Origin: Alteromonas sp. CI.11.F.A3
GTDB lineage: Bacteria; Pseudomonadota; Gammaproteobacteria; Enterobacterales; Alteromonadaceae
Direction: 5' to 3'
Assembly (NCBI RefSeq): GCF_032925565.1
Contig: NZ_CP136708.1
Location: forward strand, 310,001-374,000
DNA length: 64,000 nucleotides
Of this stretch, positions 63,243 to 64,000 are shown piece by piece. The position numbers were made by a program, and so were the translations under genes. Each line of letters begins with the position of its first letter. Position 1 is the stretch's first letter. The notes beneath the pieces were generated by a model. The model worked only from the letters and a program-made list of their open reading frames with translations. It did no database searches and was not told the DNA's origin.

Positions 63243-64000
63243 CTAATCTTTAGCTTCAGCCTGCTTAAAATAACGCTTCCAAAACTCAGCCGTAGTGGAA
63301 TTGATCATGTTCGATTCGGCATTCATTAGCATCACATATCCGGTTTTATAATCGGGCGCAAACGCCACATCGGCACGATACCCTTTTACCCAGCCACCAT
63401 GGTAATTAATACGCTTGCCATCAAAATCATACACTCGCCAGCCTAGCCCATAATGGGCGTCTTTTAGCATGCCGCGCCAACCCCTGCGCCTAGTTTCCCG
63501 CTGGGTTTTAACCCGTGGTGTAGTGACTTCATCAATCATGTCAGGTGAGATCACCGTAGGGAATTCGCCTAGCAAAGCCTGCAAGTAAATAGTCATATCA
63601 GTAATGCTGGCGTTTACACCTGCTGCGGGTGAAAAACGGTAGTAGTTGCTTTCAACTGCGCCTTCACGCCATCGGTCTCTGGCAATAGCAATGTGTGGGC
63701 GAGCCCATGAAGCAGACGCAAGCAATCCGCCTTTTCCCACGCTTGCTGTATTCATGCCCAGCGGAGTAAAGAGCTGTGTTTGTACTTCCCGAGAATAAGA
63801 TGAGTAGTTGTTCGTAAGGTAATACTCGAGCGCCCCAAACAGTGCATTTTGGTAGGTGTAGCACTCGCCAGGTATGCATAAAGGGTCGAGCTCACTCAAT
63901 GAGGTTAACACCCGCTGCAATGAATAATCTGCTTCAATTAAGTTGTCGTAAGCATTGGGCATAAAGCCGCTAGATTGCCCCACAATATGCTGAAGCTGCA
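63243..64000 (-). CDS. Serine hydrolase, beta-lactamase/PBP-like (partial)
   Basis: The C-terminal ~250 residues of a protein of the beta-lactamase (class C/EstB-like) family; the gene runs off the right window edge. The visible part has QHIVGQSSGFMPNAY, which fits the region after the catalytic SxxK, YTYQNALFGALEYYL with the YxN motif, and NYHGGWVKGYRADVAFAPD with the HxG (KTG-like) motif near the end. The SxxK serine lies outside the window, so activity cannot be judged. Members may act on peptidoglycan, esters or antibiotics; resistance should not be assumed. Confidence 0.8.
   Translation of the reverse strand, partial: QLQHIVGQSSGFMPNAYDNLIEADYSLQRVLTSLSELDPLCIPGECYTYQNALFGALEYYLTNNYSSYSREVQTQLFTPLGMNTASVGKGGLLASASWARPHIAIARDRWREGAVESNYYRFSPAAGVNASITDMTIYLQALLGEFPTVISPDMIDEVTTPRVKTQRETRRRGWRGMLKDAHYGLGWRVYDFDGKRINYHGGWVKGYRADVAFAPDYKTGYVMLMNAESNMINSTTAEFWKRYFKQAEAKD

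Overview
The window looks like chromosomal DNA of a marine gammaproteobacterium of the order Alteromonadales, most likely Alteromonas or a close relative. This is inferred from gene content and order: groES-groEL beside fxsA and dsbD, prmA-dusB-fis followed by purH and purD, a three-gene pntAa-pntAb-pntB transhydrogenase, speA, three TonB-dependent receptors, a PEP-CTERM-like protein and DUF2855, DUF1826, DUF6435 and DUF6445 families. Base composition is moderate and even. I saw no insertion sequence, prophage, CRISPR array, rRNA or tRNA.

Left part (1-14 kb). A decaying tandem family of small secreted proteins (one intact, one partial, two broken) is followed by an MFS transporter, the envZ/ompR two-component pair, a DUF2855 protein, a PEP-CTERM-like exported protein, a TonB-dependent receptor next to an NCS2 purine-type permease, a phosphoribulokinase-family kinase, a voltage-gated-type K+ channel and a CBM9-like secreted protein.

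Middle (14-45 kb) is mostly housekeeping. It holds purD, an exported SAM-methyltransferase-like protein, a gene-free stretch with palindromic repeats, then purH, fis, dusB and prmA. Next come a periplasmic solute-binding protein, an amidase, HiPIP, a flavin reductase with a small zinc-ribbon protein, a FAN1-like nuclease fused to a DEDDh exonuclease, a TIGR03643 protein and an outer-membrane protein. They are followed by aroQ-accB-accC, an M23 peptidase, dsbD, fxsA, groES-groEL with a textbook sigma-32 promoter, a GGDEF/EAL protein, and a two-gene zinc-type operon (COG0523 GTPase plus DUF1826) behind a near-perfect Zur box.

Right part (45-64 kb). The most notable locus is 45.7-57.0 kb. A FecI-type sigma factor and FecR-type anti-sigma factor sit divergently from a TonB-dependent transducer with an STN signalling domain. 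A second, closely similar receptor without STN heads an operon with a flavin-dependent tryptophan-halogenase-family enzyme, SapC and a DUF6445 protein. I infer that the transducer senses an extracellular ligand and drives its own sigma factor, possibly inducing the receptor-halogenase operon. The window ends with pntAa-pntAb-pntB, a STAS-like protein, speA and a truncated serine hydrolase.

Several genes too short for routine calling were read directly: a DUF6435 gene (50735-50908) and three uncertain small ORFs. Two gene-free stretches end in orphan intrinsic terminators and are small-RNA candidates. All similarity statements come from reading motifs by eye; no database search was run.
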